Part shown: positions 1 through 7,281 of the stretch, one piece after another
Position numbering within the stretch: position 1 is the first letter of the stretch
Layout: the number at the start of each line of letters is the position of its first letter
Assembly (NCBI RefSeq): GCF_946886895.1
Contig: NZ_CAMPJO010000003.1
Span: forward strand, 62,001 to 126,000
Source: an uncultured Marinobacter sp.
Lineage (GTDB): Bacteria; Pseudomonadota; Gammaproteobacteria; Pseudomonadales; Oleiphilaceae
Direction of reading: 5' to 3'
DNA: 64,000 nt
Made by a program: the position numbers and the translations under genes
The notes under the pieces: model-generated
What the model saw: the letters and a program-made list of their open reading frames with translations, nothing else
Databases searched by the model: none
What the model was told of the DNA's origin: nothing

Positions 1-439
1 CACAACTGGCTGGAATATAGCCATTTGCAACGGTCAGATCTGTGGTGCAAACCCAGTTACCTTGAGAATCCCGGGTAATCTGGATTTTCTTGGTGGTAAT
101 GATTGCACTTGCATCCTGACCGAAGGTCGCAACGATATAACCAGCACCGGAACCACTAGAGCTGAACGCAACTGTCGGAACATCACCGTTCATCAAATTG
201 GATGATGTAAGGCCAATCGCAGCTGCAGTGTTGGGGAACGAACCGCGCGACAGCGATTCTTCAACTGCAGTCTTGCCCGCTGAGATTTCGCCCAAAACGC
301 GAGTGACTTGGGACCGTGCAACATAATCCTGATACTGCGGAATAGCGATAGCCGCCAAAATACCGATGATCGCCACAACGATCATCAATTCAATCAGGGT
401 GAAACCCTTCTGAGCATGATTCATCTGAATGTTCTTCAT
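1..439 (-). CDS. pilA: Type IV major pilin PilA (3' end cut by window edge)
   Basis: Structural subunit of the type IV pilus, processed by the prepilin peptidase PilD encoded at 3905. Translating the minus strand from the ATG at 439 gives a short basic leader ([12 protein letters not shown]) followed by [18 protein letters not shown], the class IVa prepilin signal with cleavage after Gly and Glu at mature position 5. The visible part is 146 residues and includes two cysteines near the C terminus (NWVC and PASC), as expected for the D-region disulfide loop, so only a few residues are probably missing. A GAGGT ribosome site lies 7 bases before the ATG. It is divergent from pilB. Whether further pilin genes follow cannot be seen. 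Confidence 0.95.
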   Translation of the reverse strand, partial: MKNIQMNHAQKGFTLIELMIVVAIIGILAAIAIPQYQDYVARSQVTRVLGEISAGKTAVEESLSRGSFPNTAAAIGLTSSNLMNGDVPTVAFSSSGSGAGYIVATFGQDASAIITTKKIQITRDSQGNWVCTTDLTVANGYIPASC

Positions 440-531
440 TATTCGACCTCTGTGTTTGTCGTTGATCAACTCTTTCTGGCCCGGGCCCGGTGGAGTCGCG
501 CTCCGTGGCCGGTGTTTTGAGCCTGACAGAA

Positions 532-546
532 GCAAAGCACTGTCCA
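532..546 (-). promoter_or_regulatory. Sigma-54 promoter of pilA
   Basis: On the minus strand the sequence TGGACAGTGCTTTGC matches the sigma-54 pattern TGG(C/A)-N-TTGC with GG and GC one -24/-12 spacing apart. A second, overlapping but weaker match (TGGCATGGACAGTGC) sits at 537-551. Transcription would begin near 520, leaving a leader of about 80 bases before the pilA ATG at 439. Sigma-54/PilR control of pilA is established in Pseudomonas; the site here is assigned by sequence only. Confidence 0.7.
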
Positions 547-670
547 TGCCAACCCTGAAAAGCCAGAAAATCCGGTCAGTAACCTGTGAATAATCAGACC
601 ACTGGAGCGCTTTGCGAACCGTGTCACAGAGCAGTAAACCAGCGTTTTTTCTGCCGGTGGGCGTCACTGG

Positions 671-687
671 GTGACAATTTTTGTCAC
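671..687. promoter_or_regulatory. Palindromic TGTCAC operator, candidate PilR site
   Basis: GTGACAATTTTTGTCAC is a perfect inverted repeat with 6-base arms, and further TGTCAC or CGTCAC copies lie at 622-627 and 662-667. The cluster is about 150 bases upstream of the predicted sigma-54 start of pilA, the usual place for an enhancer binding protein, and the TGTC core resembles PilR sites described in Pseudomonas. The rest of the 440-875 gap holds only the pilA promoter and a GGGGTCAGA repeat at 724-753. Confidence 0.45.
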
Positions 688-723
688 TGACTTTTCGCAG
701 ACCGCTGTGGTGATGCTGAAGAT

Positions 724-753
724 GGGGTCAGAAGAAGGCTTTCTTCTGACCCC
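724..753. repeat. GGGGTCAGA palindromic repeat, copy S1
   Basis: A 13-base-pair inverted repeat (GGGGTCAGAAGAA / TTCTTCTGACCCC, 4-base loop) followed by a conserved GAGTTCGaCCGCC tail. Nearly the same element, including the tail, recurs at 3845 in the same orientation, and a shorter relative lies at 14917-14968. It looks like a REP-type intergenic repeat. It could also act as a stem-loop in the pilB leader, but no T tract follows. Confidence 0.75.
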
Positions 754-875
754 GGAGTTCGACCGCCGAATGTATTGCCAAGGCATCCTTTCCAAACCTC
801 CCCCATCCATCTAAACTCTCTTCAATTGACAAAACTCCGGTTTCAGCAACTTAGGCTGCATTTTTTACTTAATTT

Positions 876-2591
876 ATGTCTACCAATAAAAGCAATATCA
901 CGCTCACCGGCCTGGCAAGGCGCTTTGTGGATGACGGGCTTCTGGATGAGGCGACGGCGAAAGACGCCTTCCTTCAGGCTTCGCAGAACCGCATTCCGCT
1001 GATCACTTATCTCACCCAGAACAACCTGGCGAACAGCTCCAAGCTGGCGTTCGCGGCGGCCATGGAGTTTGGCGTATCGGTACTGGATTTGTCCGCCTTT
1101 CTGCCGGAGATGATGCCGGAGAAGAGCGTCGACGAGAAACTGATTCGCAAACACAACGCGCTGCCGCTGTATAAGCGGGGCAACCGCCTGTTTGTTGCCA
1201 TCTCCGACCCGACCAACCTGCAAGCCCTGGACGAGATCAAGTTCAATACCGGGCTGAGCACCGATGGTATTCTGGTGGACGACGCCAAGCTGCGGGAAGC
1301 CATCGACAAGTATCTGGAATCCCAGGACACCTCCATGGGGGACCTGGACGATTCAGACCTGGAGGGTGTTGAAACCGAGGGTGGCGAGCAGGAAGAGGAG
1401 GGTGCGGTTAACGTCAGCGAAGTGGATGATGCACCCATTGTTAAGTACGTCAACAAGATGCTGCTGGATGCGATACGTGGTGGCGCTTCGGATGTTCATT
1501 TCGAGCCCTATGAGAAGGTTTATCGGGTCCGGTACCGGACCGACGGTATTCTCAAGGAGGTCTCCCGCCCCAACATCAAGCTGGCGCCGAAAATCTCCGC
1601 CCGGGTGAAAATCATGGCGCAACTGGATATTTCCGAGCGACGGGTGCCCCAGGACGGGCGGATCAAGATGAAGCTGTCCAAAACCAAGGCCATCGATTTC
1701 CGGGTGAATACCCTGCCCACCCTGTGGGGTGAAAAAATCGTGCTCCGGATTCTGGACCCGAGCCAGGCCAAACTGGGCATTGATGTATTGGGTTACGAAG
1801 AAGATCAGAAAAAACTGTTTATGGATGCCCTGGCCCAGCCGCAAGGTATGATTCTAGTCACTGGCCCGACTGGTTCTGGCAAGACGGTCTCTCTGTACAC
1901 CGGCCTGAACATTCTGAACACACCGGGCATTAACATCTCCACGGCGGAGGACCCTGCGGAAATCAACCTGGAAGGCATCAACCAGGTGAATGTGAATACC
2001 CGGGTGGGCCTGGGCTTCGCCGAAGCCCTGCGGGCTTTCCTGCGCCAGGATCCGGATGTGATCATGGTGGGTGAGATCCGGGATCTGGAAACCGCCAACA
2101 TTGCGATCAAGGCAGCCCAGACCGGGCACCTGGTGCTCTCCACCCTGCACACCAACAGCGCGGCGGAAACCCTCACCCGGATGATGAACATGGGGGTGCC
2201 TTCCTTCAACATTGCCACCTCGGTAAGCCTGATCATTGCCCAGCGCCTTGGCCGGCGGCTTTGTAATGCCTGCAAACAAGCCTTTGATGTGCCAAAAGAG
2301 GTGCTGGTAGAGGAAGGGTTCACACCGGAACAAATTGAAACAGGCTTCACGTTGTACCGCCCCAAGGGCTGTGATAAATGCAATGGAGGATATAAAGGCC
2401 GCGTCGGTATTTACGAGGTGGTCAAGATAACCGACGAGCTGGCGAACATGATTATGGAAGAAGCCAGTTCCATCAAAATTGCAAAACAGGCTCAGGCAGA
2501 AGGCTTCCGTACGCTGCGGCAATCCGCTCTTCGCAAAGTGATTGAGGGGGTTACCAGCCTTGAGGAAGCCAACCGCGTGACGAAGGATTAA
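876..2591 (+). CDS. pilB: Type IV pilus extension ATPase PilB
   Basis: Cytoplasmic hexameric ATPase that powers pilin polymerisation. The 571-residue protein has an N-terminal GSPII_E domain (about 1-150), an acidic linker (about 153-185), and a RecA-like motor domain. Visible motifs are Walker A GPTGSGKT (330-337), the Walker B region VIMVGE (395-400), the His box around HLVLSTLHTN (418), and a zinc-binding tetracysteine (C463, C466, C499, C502) typical of PilB rather than PilT. Length is normal for the family. No strong ribosome site precedes the ATG at 876. It is followed 2 bases later by pilC, clearly one operon. The EEEGAVNVSE linker is longer than the minimal family form but unremarkable. 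Confidence 0.97.
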   Translation: MSTNKSNITLTGLARRFVDDGLLDEATAKDAFLQASQNRIPLITYLTQNNLANSSKLAFAAAMEFGVSVLDLSAFLPEMMPEKSVDEKLIRKHNALPLYKRGNRLFVAISDPTNLQALDEIKFNTGLSTDGILVDDAKLREAIDKYLESQDTSMGDLDDSDLEGVETEGGEQEEEGAVNVSEVDDAPIVKYVNKMLLDAIRGGASDVHFEPYEKVYRVRYRTDGILKEVSRPNIKLAPKISARVKIMAQLDISERRVPQDGRIKMKLSKTKAIDFRVNTLPTLWGEKIVLRILDPSQAKLGIDVLGYEEDQKKLFMDALAQPQGMILVTGPTGSGKTVSLYTGLNILNTPGINISTAEDPAEINLEGINQVNVNTRVGLGFAEALRAFLRQDPDVIMVGEIRDLETANIAIKAAQTGHLVLSTLHTNSAAETLTRMMNMGVPSFNIATSVSLIIAQRLGRRLCNACKQAFDVPKEVLVEEGFTPEQIETGFTLYRPKGCDKCNGGYKGRVGIYEVVKITDELANMIMEEASSIKIAKQAQAEGFRTLRQSALRKVIEGVTSLEEANRVTKD

Positions 2592-2593
2592 GC

Positions 2594-3814
2594 ATGGCAG
2601 AAAAAGCGCAGAAGCTGGAATCGTACATCTGGGAAGGCAAGGACCGGAAGGGCAACAAATCCAAGGGTGAGCTTACCGGCTCCAACCTGGCGTTGGTGAA
2701 GGCCCAGCTTCGTAAGCAGGGCATCATTCCGGACAAGGTCAAGAAAAAGCCCAAACCGCTGTTTGGTGGCAGTAAGAAGATCACGCCCTTTGATATCGCG
2801 ATGCTGACGCGCCAGCTTGCCACCATGATGAAGGCCGGGGTGCCGCTGGTTCAGAGTTTTGACATCGTGGCCGATGGCCTGGAGAACAAAGGCCTCCAGG
2901 AACTGGTGATGAGTATCCGGAATGATATCTCTTCCGGGACCAGCTTCGCCGGTGCGCTTCGCCGGCATCCGAAATACTTTGATGATCTGTACTGCAACCT
3001 GGTGGATTCCGGTGAAAAGGCCGGTGCGCTGGAGCAGATGCTGGATCGGATTGCGACTTATCTTGAGAAGACGGAACTTCTGAAGAAGAAAGTCAAAAAG
3101 GCAATGACTTATCCGATTGCCGTGGTGGTGGTGGCGATCATTGTGACGGCCATTCTTCTGGTGAAGGTCGTTCCCCAGTTCGAGAGCTTGTTCCAGGGCT
3201 TTGGCGCAGAATTACCAGTCTTCACACAGATGGTGGTTCATCTCTCCGAGTGGATGCAGAAATGGTGGTTTGTTGTTTTGCTTGGCATCGTTGGTACGAT
3301 TTTCCTGTTCAAGGAAGCAAAACGCCGATCCCAGAAATTCTCGGACCTGGTTGATAAATACGTACTGAAGCTGCCCGTTATGGGCGAAATTCTCGACAAA
3401 TCCGCCGTCGCCAAGTTTGGCCGTGTATTATCCACCACCTTTGCAGCCGGTGTCCCCTTGGTGGATGCCCTGGATTCGGTGGCAGGCGCGACCGGTAATG
3501 CCGTTTACCGGGATGCGATTGATCGCATAAAGAACGATGTTTCCAGTGGTACCCAGCTACAGGCCTCCATGCGCCAGCAGAATGTGTTTCCAGTGATGGC
3601 GGTGCAGCTCACGGCCATCGGTGAGGAATCCGGTAACCTCGACGAAATGCTGGCCAAGGTGGCGGAGCATTACGAAGCGGTGGTTGACGACATGGTGGAC
3701 AACCTGACCGCGCTGATGGAGCCGATGATTATGGCGGTCCTGGGTGTGCTCGTGGGTGGTTTGATCATCGCCATGTACCTGCCGATCTTCCAGATGGGCC
3801 AGGTTGTTGGTTAG
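2594..3814 (+). CDS. pilC: Type IV pilus inner-membrane platform protein PilC
   Basis: Polytopic inner-membrane platform that couples PilB to the growing pilus. The 406 residues contain the duplicated GspF domain (about 70-195 and 275-400), each with the QLATMMKAGVPL / VLSTTFAAGVPL type motif, and three hydrophobic segments near 170-195, 220-240 and 375-400. The start is 2 bases after the pilB stop, indicating translational coupling. Homologous to GspF of type II secretion, but position between pilB and pilD assigns it to the pilus. Confidence 0.97.
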   Translation: MAEKAQKLESYIWEGKDRKGNKSKGELTGSNLALVKAQLRKQGIIPDKVKKKPKPLFGGSKKITPFDIAMLTRQLATMMKAGVPLVQSFDIVADGLENKGLQELVMSIRNDISSGTSFAGALRRHPKYFDDLYCNLVDSGEKAGALEQMLDRIATYLEKTELLKKKVKKAMTYPIAVVVVAIIVTAILLVKVVPQFESLFQGFGAELPVFTQMVVHLSEWMQKWWFVVLLGIVGTIFLFKEAKRRSQKFSDLVDKYVLKLPVMGEILDKSAVAKFGRVLSTTFAAGVPLVDALDSVAGATGNAVYRDAIDRIKNDVSSGTQLQASMRQQNVFPVMAVQLTAIGEESGNLDEMLAKVAEHYEAVVDDMVDNLTALMEPMIMAVLGVLVGGLIIAMYLPIFQMGQVVG

Positions 3815-3844
3815 AGGCCTGAAAAGGGGTCATATTTTAAAGGT

Positions 3845-3874
3845 GGGGTCAGAAGGAAGCTTTCTTCTGACCCC
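3845..3874. repeat. GGGGTCAGA palindromic repeat, copy S2
   Basis: Inverted repeat GGGGTCAGAAG...CTTCTGACCCC between pilC and pilD, followed by the same GAGTTCGcCCGCC tail as copy S1 at 724. Together S1 and S2 bracket pilBC as direct repeats about 3.1 kb apart. No T tract, so not an obvious terminator, although it could stabilise the pilBC mRNA 3' end. Confidence 0.75.
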
Positions 3875-3904
3875 GAGTTCGCCCGCCTGCTTCCCGGATC
3901 GTTG

Positions 3905-4780
3905 ATGATTACTCTGGATACGTTTCTTGCCACTCCCTGGCTCCTCTACTTCACCGTCACCCTCGTCTCCCTCTGCATCGGCAGCTTCCTGAACGTTGTC
4001 ATCCTCAGGCTGCCAAAGATGATGCAGCAGGACTGGCGCTGCCAGTGCGAGGAATTTCTGGAGGTGCCGGAGAAGCAACGCAAACAGGAGGATCGGATCA
4101 CCCTTGCCAAACCAGCCTCCACCTGCCCCTCGTGCGGTCACGGCATCCGCGCCTGGGAAAACATCCCGGTGGTCAGCTACCTGGTGCTCCGGGGCCGGTG
4201 CGCCTCCTGCAAAACGCCGATTTCCGCGCGATACCCGGTGATCGAGGCCATCACCGCCCTGTTCTCCGTGATCACCCTGCTGCTGCTCGGGCCTACCGTG
4301 GCGGCGCTATGGGCACTGTTAATGGTGTGGAGCCTGATCGCGCTCACGGTCATCGATTTCGATACTCAACTGCTGCCAGACAGCATCACCCTGCCGCTGA
4401 TGTGGCTGGGCCTGGTGCTGAACTATTTCGGCGTTTTTGTCGAGTTTGGCCAGGCCTTCTGGGGCGCCGTGGCCGGTTATCTGTCGCTCTGGTCGGTGTA
4501 TTGGTTGTTCAAACTGGTCACTGGCAAGGAAGGCATGGGCCACGGCGATTTCAAGCTGCTGGCGGCTCTGGGCGCCTGGCTTGGCTGGCAGTTGCTGCCG
4601 GCGGTGATCCTGCTCTCGTCAGTAGTGGGTGCCGTGGTGGGTATCAGCCTGATGGTATTCCGCAAGCATGGCCGTGAGGTGCCCATTCCCTTCGGGCCCT
4701 ACCTCGCTGCCGCCGGCTTGCTGTGCCTCTGGTTCGGGCCGGAAATCCAGGCGTTCTGGTTTGGTTATTTGGGTGTCTGA
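3905..4780 (+). CDS. pilD: Prepilin peptidase / N-methyltransferase PilD
   Basis: Inner-membrane aspartyl protease that cleaves and N-methylates prepilins such as the PilA at 439. The 291 residues start with a membrane segment, then a cytoplasmic loop with two zinc-binding Cys pairs (C74/C77 in CPSC and C99/C102 in CASC), followed by several membrane helices. The catalytic aspartates are in VIDFDTQLLPD (about 151-153) and GHGDFK (D215), the GxGD-type signature. An in-frame TTG lies directly before the ATG at 3905; the ATG is preferred. A 90-base gap with repeat S2 separates it from pilC, and coaE follows 15 bases later. Confidence 0.96.
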   Translation: MITLDTFLATPWLLYFTVTLVSLCIGSFLNVVILRLPKMMQQDWRCQCEEFLEVPEKQRKQEDRITLAKPASTCPSCGHGIRAWENIPVVSYLVLRGRCASCKTPISARYPVIEAITALFSVITLLLLGPTVAALWALLMVWSLIALTVIDFDTQLLPDSITLPLMWLGLVLNYFGVFVEFGQAFWGAVAGYLSLWSVYWLFKLVTGKEGMGHGDFKLLAALGAWLGWQLLPAVILLSSVVGAVVGISLMVFRKHGREVPIPFGPYLAAAGLLCLWFGPEIQAFWFGYLGV

Positions 4781-4795
4781 CCCCAGGGAAGGCGT

Positions 4796-5395
4796 ATGAA
4801 GGTGGTTGGTCTGACAGGCGGCATTGGCTCCGGTAAATCCACGGTGGCACGGCTGTTCGGCGAGTTGGGCGTGCACTGGGTAGACGCGGACGATGTCGCC
4901 CGGGAGGTGGTTGAACCGGGCACGCCAGCACTTGCCCGGATAGCGGAGCATTTTGGCGGGGGCATCCTCACGGGTGATGGCACCCTGGATCGGGGCCGGC
5001 TCCGGCAGATTGTGTTCGAAACCCCGGAAGAACGCAGTTGGCTGGAACATCTGCTGCACCCGATTATTCGCGAAGAACTGAAACGCCAGCTGCAGGCGCC
5101 CGGCCAAAACATGCCCTATGTCATGCTGGTTTCTCCTCTTCTGCTTGAAACCAACCAGCATGAACTGGTGGACCAGGTTGTGGTCATCGACGTACCGGTG
5201 GAAGAGCAGATCCGCCGCACCATGGCCCGCGATACCAATGCCCGGGACCAGGTGGAGCGGATTATCGCGGCACAGATGCCACGGGAGCAGCGGATTGCCC
5301 GGGCAGACGCTATTATTGATAACAACTGCCCGATTGCTGAGGTGGAGCGTCGCGTTCATGAGCTGCATAACGGGTTTCTGGTGGCGTTTGGCTAG
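4796..5395 (+). CDS. coaE: Dephospho-CoA kinase CoaE
   Basis: Catalyses the last step of coenzyme A synthesis, ATP-dependent phosphorylation of dephospho-CoA. The 199-residue protein has the P-loop GGIGSGKS (8-15), the DADDVAREV substrate segment, and RVHELHNG near the C terminus; length is typical. pilD-coaE-yacG is a common gammaproteobacterial arrangement, but here three genes separate coaE from yacG (9725). A ribosome site GGAAGG precedes the ATG by a few bases. Confidence 0.97.
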   Translation: MKVVGLTGGIGSGKSTVARLFGELGVHWVDADDVAREVVEPGTPALARIAEHFGGGILTGDGTLDRGRLRQIVFETPEERSWLEHLLHPIIREELKRQLQAPGQNMPYVMLVSPLLLETNQHELVDQVVVIDVPVEEQIRRTMARDTNARDQVERIIAAQMPREQRIARADAIIDNNCPIAEVERRVHELHNGFLVAFG

Positions 5396-6479
5396 ATACC
5401 CCGTCCGCCAGTGGCAGGCGCACCTGGCGGGCCTTGTTCTTCTGGTTTGTGCGCCACCCGGGTACAGTCTTGAACCGGTGTTCCGGGTTCAGGAGCGCCC
5501 CATTTCCGGGCGGCTGGCACCGGAAGCCCTGCCTCCCTCGTTTTATGATTTCAAACCGGAGGAGTACTGGGCAGAGCCCCGGGACTCCTACTGGGTGAAC
5601 TTCAGCAACTGGGTTCTGAGGCAGGAGCGTACTCAGGGTGCCCGGGTTGAATCCCTGGGCCAGTGGGCCGACCGCACGCTGTCCGGCGCCACCCATAACC
5701 TGCCCAACAACCGGAGTTATCTGCGTCTTGGCTTCGCTACCGAATCGGAATACGGCAAGCTGGCCCAGTTTGAGCCGGAGGCCCGGTTTCGCCTGGATAT
5801 TCCCACCACCCGCCGCAAACTGAGGCTGGTGATCGAGAGTGAAAGCGAGGAGCTGATTCCCCTTGAGGAGCGCCAGCGCTACCGGCAGTTGACCGAGCCC
5901 GACCGCACCGATACCCAGGCCACTGGCGCCCTGCGGTACCTTAGCCAGGTTGGCGATGCCATCAATCTGTCCAACGACATCGGTGCCCGGCTCCGGTTTC
6001 CACCGGACGCCTTCTGGCGCGCCACCGCTGAAAAACGGTGGCGCGCGGGTGAGGACTGGGTTCTCAACGCCCAGCAGCGCGTCTATTACTACCATCAGGA
6101 TGGCTGGGGCGCGCGCACCTGGTTTGGGGCGGGTCGTCCGGTTGGTAACGGTTGGGATATCCGTTTGTCGTCAGAGCTGGAATGGATCCACCGGGAGCGC
6201 AAGTTTGTGGCGGCGCAGATTTTCAGCACCTACAAACGGCTGAACAACCGGTCCACCATCAGCCCCCGGGTCGGCGTATTGGGTGAAAGCCAGCCGTCCT
6301 GGCGCACCACATCGGCGTTTGCGGACCTTACCTGGCGCTACCGGCTTTACGGCAACTGGCTGTTTGCCGAGCTGATACCCGCCGTGCGGTTTCCCCGGGA
6401 GGAAAGTTTCAAGGATCGCGTGTCCGTGGTTTTCCGGATCGAGATGTTCTTTTCCGGTAATATTGAAGCGCCTTATTAA
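5358..6479 (+). CDS. Unknown outer-membrane-like protein
   Basis: No family recognised. From the ATG at 5358 the product is 373 residues, beginning with a short basic stretch and a hydrophobic signal-like segment (HLAGLVLLVCAPPGYS). The remainder is rich in Tyr, Trp and Arg and shows alternating strand-like patterns (for example RVYYYHQDGWGARTWFG, NWLFAELIPAVRFP), which suggests an outer-membrane beta barrel. The last residue is Tyr, acceptable for a barrel. The frame stays open upstream to 5118, but that would lie almost wholly inside coaE. Alternatives to 5358 are a TTG at 5388; both overlap the end of coaE. Start confidence is modest; the reading frame itself is well supported. Confidence 0.7.
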   Translation: MSCITGFWWRLARYPVRQWQAHLAGLVLLVCAPPGYSLEPVFRVQERPISGRLAPEALPPSFYDFKPEEYWAEPRDSYWVNFSNWVLRQERTQGARVESLGQWADRTLSGATHNLPNNRSYLRLGFATESEYGKLAQFEPEARFRLDIPTTRRKLRLVIESESEELIPLEERQRYRQLTEPDRTDTQATGALRYLSQVGDAINLSNDIGARLRFPPDAFWRATAEKRWRAGEDWVLNAQQRVYYYHQDGWGARTWFGAGRPVGNGWDIRLSSELEWIHRERKFVAAQIFSTYKRLNNRSTISPRVGVLGESQPSWRTTSAFADLTWRYRLYGNWLFAELIPAVRFPREESFKDRVSVVFRIEMFFSGNIEAPY

Positions 6480-6494
6480 CCTGATCGACGTACT

Positions 6495-7238
6495 ATGCCA
6501 AGACACCCATCCAGGCCCGCCCAGGAGGCCCTGACACTGGCGCCCGTCGCCATCACTGCTTCCTGCTTCCGGGATAAGTTCGGTGTGCCCCGCCAGCCGG
6601 GTCTCACCCGCCACGCCCGGGCCGAGCTGGTCATCCAGCCGCCGTTCGACCGGGAGGACGCCTTCCGCGGGCTGGAAACCGCCAGCCACCTGTGGCTGAC
6701 CTTCCAGTTTCACGAGGCGGTGCGGGCCGAGTGGCGACCGGTGGTGCGCCCGCCCCGGCTCGGGGGCAACCGCAAAATGGGGGTTTTCGCCAGTCGCTCG
6801 CCGTTCCGGCCGAACAGCCTGGGGCTGTCGGTGGTACGCAATGAGGGCCTGATTCGCCGGGGCAATCAATTGGTTCTGAAAATCAGCGACCACGACCTGA
6901 TCGACGGTACCCCGATTCTCGACATCAAGCCCTACCTGCCCTTTGCCGACGCCGTCCCAGGCGCAACCCTCGGCTGGGCGGATGCGCCACCCACGGAGCG
7001 ATGGCCGGTGGTGTTCCTGGCCGATGCCGATGCACAACTGGCCGCCCTGCCCCCGGAACAATACCCGGATCTGCGACCACTGATTGAAGATGTAGTTGCC
7101 TATGACCCCCGGCCCTCATTCCGCCGGGGGCGGGATGAGGCACGCATCTACGGGGCGCATCTTTACGATCTGAACGTCCGTTTTCGCTTTGTGAACGACC
7201 ATTCCGAGAAGCGTGTAGAAGTGCTAACGGTCTGTTAG
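6495..7238 (+). CDS. trmO: tRNA (N6-threonylcarbamoyladenosine37-N6)-methyltransferase TrmO
   Basis: SAM-dependent enzyme that methylates t6A37 to m6t6A37 in Thr tRNAs. The 247 residues carry the TsaA/UPF0066 beta-barrel domain with the signature RPPRLGGNRKMGVFASRS (about 90-108), followed by SPFRPNSLGLS, and a DLIDGTPILDIKPYLP segment (about 138). The C-terminal extension (ARIYGAHLYDLNVRFRF) is typical of the E. coli YaeB length class. Fifteen bases separate it from the upstream unknown gene, suggesting co-transcription. Confidence 0.93.
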   Translation: MPRHPSRPAQEALTLAPVAITASCFRDKFGVPRQPGLTRHARAELVIQPPFDREDAFRGLETASHLWLTFQFHEAVRAEWRPVVRPPRLGGNRKMGVFASRSPFRPNSLGLSVVRNEGLIRRGNQLVLKISDHDLIDGTPILDIKPYLPFADAVPGATLGWADAPPTERWPVVFLADADAQLAALPPEQYPDLRPLIEDVVAYDPRPSFRRGRDEARIYGAHLYDLNVRFRFVNDHSEKRVEVLTVC

Positions 7239-7281
7239 ACTGATTTCGGTTATTACGTCGTCGACACAGGGAATTTGTGCC

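Noticed and set aside
5118..5357. Longer N terminus for the outer-membrane-like protein
   Set aside because: It would run inside coaE in another frame, and the signal-peptide-like segment begins only after 5358.
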